7,635 nt of DNA from Deltaproteobacteria bacterium (GTDB lineage Bacteria > Desulfobacterota > Deferrimicrobia > Deferrimicrobiales > Deferrimicrobiaceae). The notes under the pieces are model-generated. The model was not told the origin of the DNA and ran no database searches. It worked only from the letters and a program-made list of their open reading frames with translations. The translations under genes were made by a program, and so were the position numbers. The stretch lies in assembly GCA_003105225.1 (NCBI GenBank), contig PQAK01000060.1, positions 6,544 to 14,178 on the forward strand, in the 5' to 3' direction. How positions within the stretch are numbered: position 1 is the stretch's first letter; every line of letters begins with the position of its first letter. This document shows, in pieces, positions 6,857 to 7,635 of the stretch.

Positions 6857-7635
6857 TCACTTTCCCCCCCAGGGAACCGCCGGGTAGGCGACGTTTCCCG
6901 TGGCGCGGTCCTTGGGGTACACCACCACCTGGTTCCCCTTCTGCAACTGGAAGAGCACCGACGTGAAGTATTTCGGGTCGCCCTTTTCGTCGAACGCCAC
7001 CCGCCCGACGGGACCGACCACGTCCAGGGCGCGCAAGGCCGCCCGTGTTTTCTCGGGGGTGTAGATCCCCGACGTTCCGCCTCCCTGGACGACGGCCTCG
7101 AGCAGGTACTTCGTGGAGAGGTAGGCCAGCATCGCCAGGGAGGAGGGATCCTCCTTGTACTTTGACCGATAGGCGGAAACGATGACCGCTTCTTCCGCGC
7201 GGGCCGACTTCGGGGCGGTCCCGATCTCCCAGTTCCCGGCGCCGTAGACGTACTCGGAGAGGGACCCCAGCTCCCGCTTGAATTCCGGCGTCCCGATCCC
7301 CCAGGACCCGACGAATGCGTTCACCGGGAGGTTCAGGATCTTCGCGTCCTTGAGGGTTCCCACGTAGTCGGGGAAATACCCCTCGACGAGGAGAACCTCG
7401 CACCCGGCGTCCTTCACCTTGAGCAGGATCGGCTTGTAGTTCGTCGTCCCCTTCTCGAACTTCTCGAATACCGGCACCGCGATCCCCGCCCGGACCAGCT
7501 GCTCCTTCACGACTTCGGCGATTTCCGTGGTCGCGGACAGGCTGTTGTAAAGGATCGCCACCTTCTTCGCCTTGAAGAGGTCCTTGATCGTCCCCGACTG
7601 GGCCGCCGCGTACCCCGGCATGTAGTTCAGCCGGA
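6857..7635 (-). CDS. livK: LivK-type periplasmic substrate-binding protein (first of a tandem pair), 5' end outside the window
   Basis: Only the C-terminal 258 complete codons are visible. The frame runs open to the window edge, reading RLNYMPGY at the boundary, which aligns with RLNNMPGY at residues 139-146 of the downstream paralogue, so the ATG at 7621 is internal and not a start. The signal peptide and first lobe are missing from view. It aligns to its neighbour without any indel: the offset of 1248 bp is constant through to the shared C-terminus YPAVPWGGK and stop. The first 100 residues after the edge are identical to the neighbour and the last 154 are about two thirds identical. Role as for the neighbour: ligand capture for the LivHM permeases. 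Two diverged binding proteins serving one permease pair could widen the substrate range, as known for E. coli LivJ/LivK. A 57-nt spacer separates it from the next gene; no promoter or terminator was recognised there. Confidence 0.9.
   Translation of the reverse strand, partial: RLNYMPGYAAAQSGTIKDLFKAKKVAILYNSLSATTEIAEVVKEQLVRAGIAVPVFEKFEKGTTNYKPILLKVKDAGCEVLLVEGYFPDYVGTLKDAKILNLPVNAFVGSWGIGTPEFKRELGSLSEYVYGAGNWEIGTAPKSARAEEAVIVSAYRSKYKEDPSSLAMLAYLSTKYLLEAVVQGGGTSGIYTPEKTRAALRALDVVGPVGRVAFDEKGDPKYFTSVLFQLQKGNQVVVYPKDRATGNVAYPAVPWGGK
7320..7609. repeat. Near-identical direct repeat, copy in the upstream, truncated livK
   Basis: Partner of the block at 6072-6361, offset exactly 1248 bp, which equals one livK gene plus the 57-nt spacer. 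Similarity continues to the window edge at 7635 with three mismatches in the last 26 bases, so the full extent on that side cannot be seen. Confidence 0.95.

Noticed and set aside
5601..7403. Two minus-strand frames (5601-6155 and 6819-7403) whose products begin almost identically, suggesting a repeated novel protein
   Set aside because: Both are alternative frames inside the two livK genes. Their similarity only reflects the livK duplication and the 290-bp shared tract.

Overview
The window is GC-rich bacterial DNA. All seven supported genes lie on the minus strand, so transcription runs from the right edge towards position 1. Gene content and protein style (LivK/LivH/LivM transport genes followed by an acyl-CoA ligase and a thiolase, with very tight gene spacing) recall anaerobic or metabolically versatile Deltaproteobacteria/Desulfobacterota. 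No rRNA or other marker is present, so this placement is a weak inference.

Layout in transcription order. (1) 7635-6857: C-terminal part of a LivK-type periplasmic binding protein, cut by the window edge. (2) 6799-5609: a complete second LivK-type protein with a signal peptide, a tandem paralogue of the first. (3) 5604-4732: permease LivH, with a TTG start. (4) 4729-3740: permease LivM. (5) 3743-2172: an AMP-forming acyl-CoA ligase of the 4-coumarate/fatty-acid type, overlapping livM by 4 nt (ATGA). (6) 2141-948: a degradative-type thiolase. (7) 910-868: a probable intrinsic terminator. (8) 837-1: the first two thirds of a nucleotide-sugar (UDP-HexNAc) 6-dehydrogenase, with an apparent one-base frameshift near 176-178 and a 3' end outside the window.

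Genes 1-6 look like one operon: gaps are 57, 4, 2, -4 and 30 nt. The likely logic is periplasmic capture of an organic acid or similar small molecule, import through LivHM, activation to a CoA thioester, and thiolytic release of acetyl-CoA. The ATPase genes livG and livF are not in the window and may lie upstream. The dehydrogenase belongs to surface-polysaccharide precursor synthesis and is probably a separate transcription unit.

The most notable signal is a 290-bp block shared by the two tandem binding-protein genes with one mismatch, while the genes differ clearly on the C-terminal side. This points to recent gene conversion or an assembly artefact. I found no undescribed system, RNA gene, CRISPR array or insertion sequence. 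No stretch over 300 bases lacks a gene; the longest intergenic gap is 838-947.
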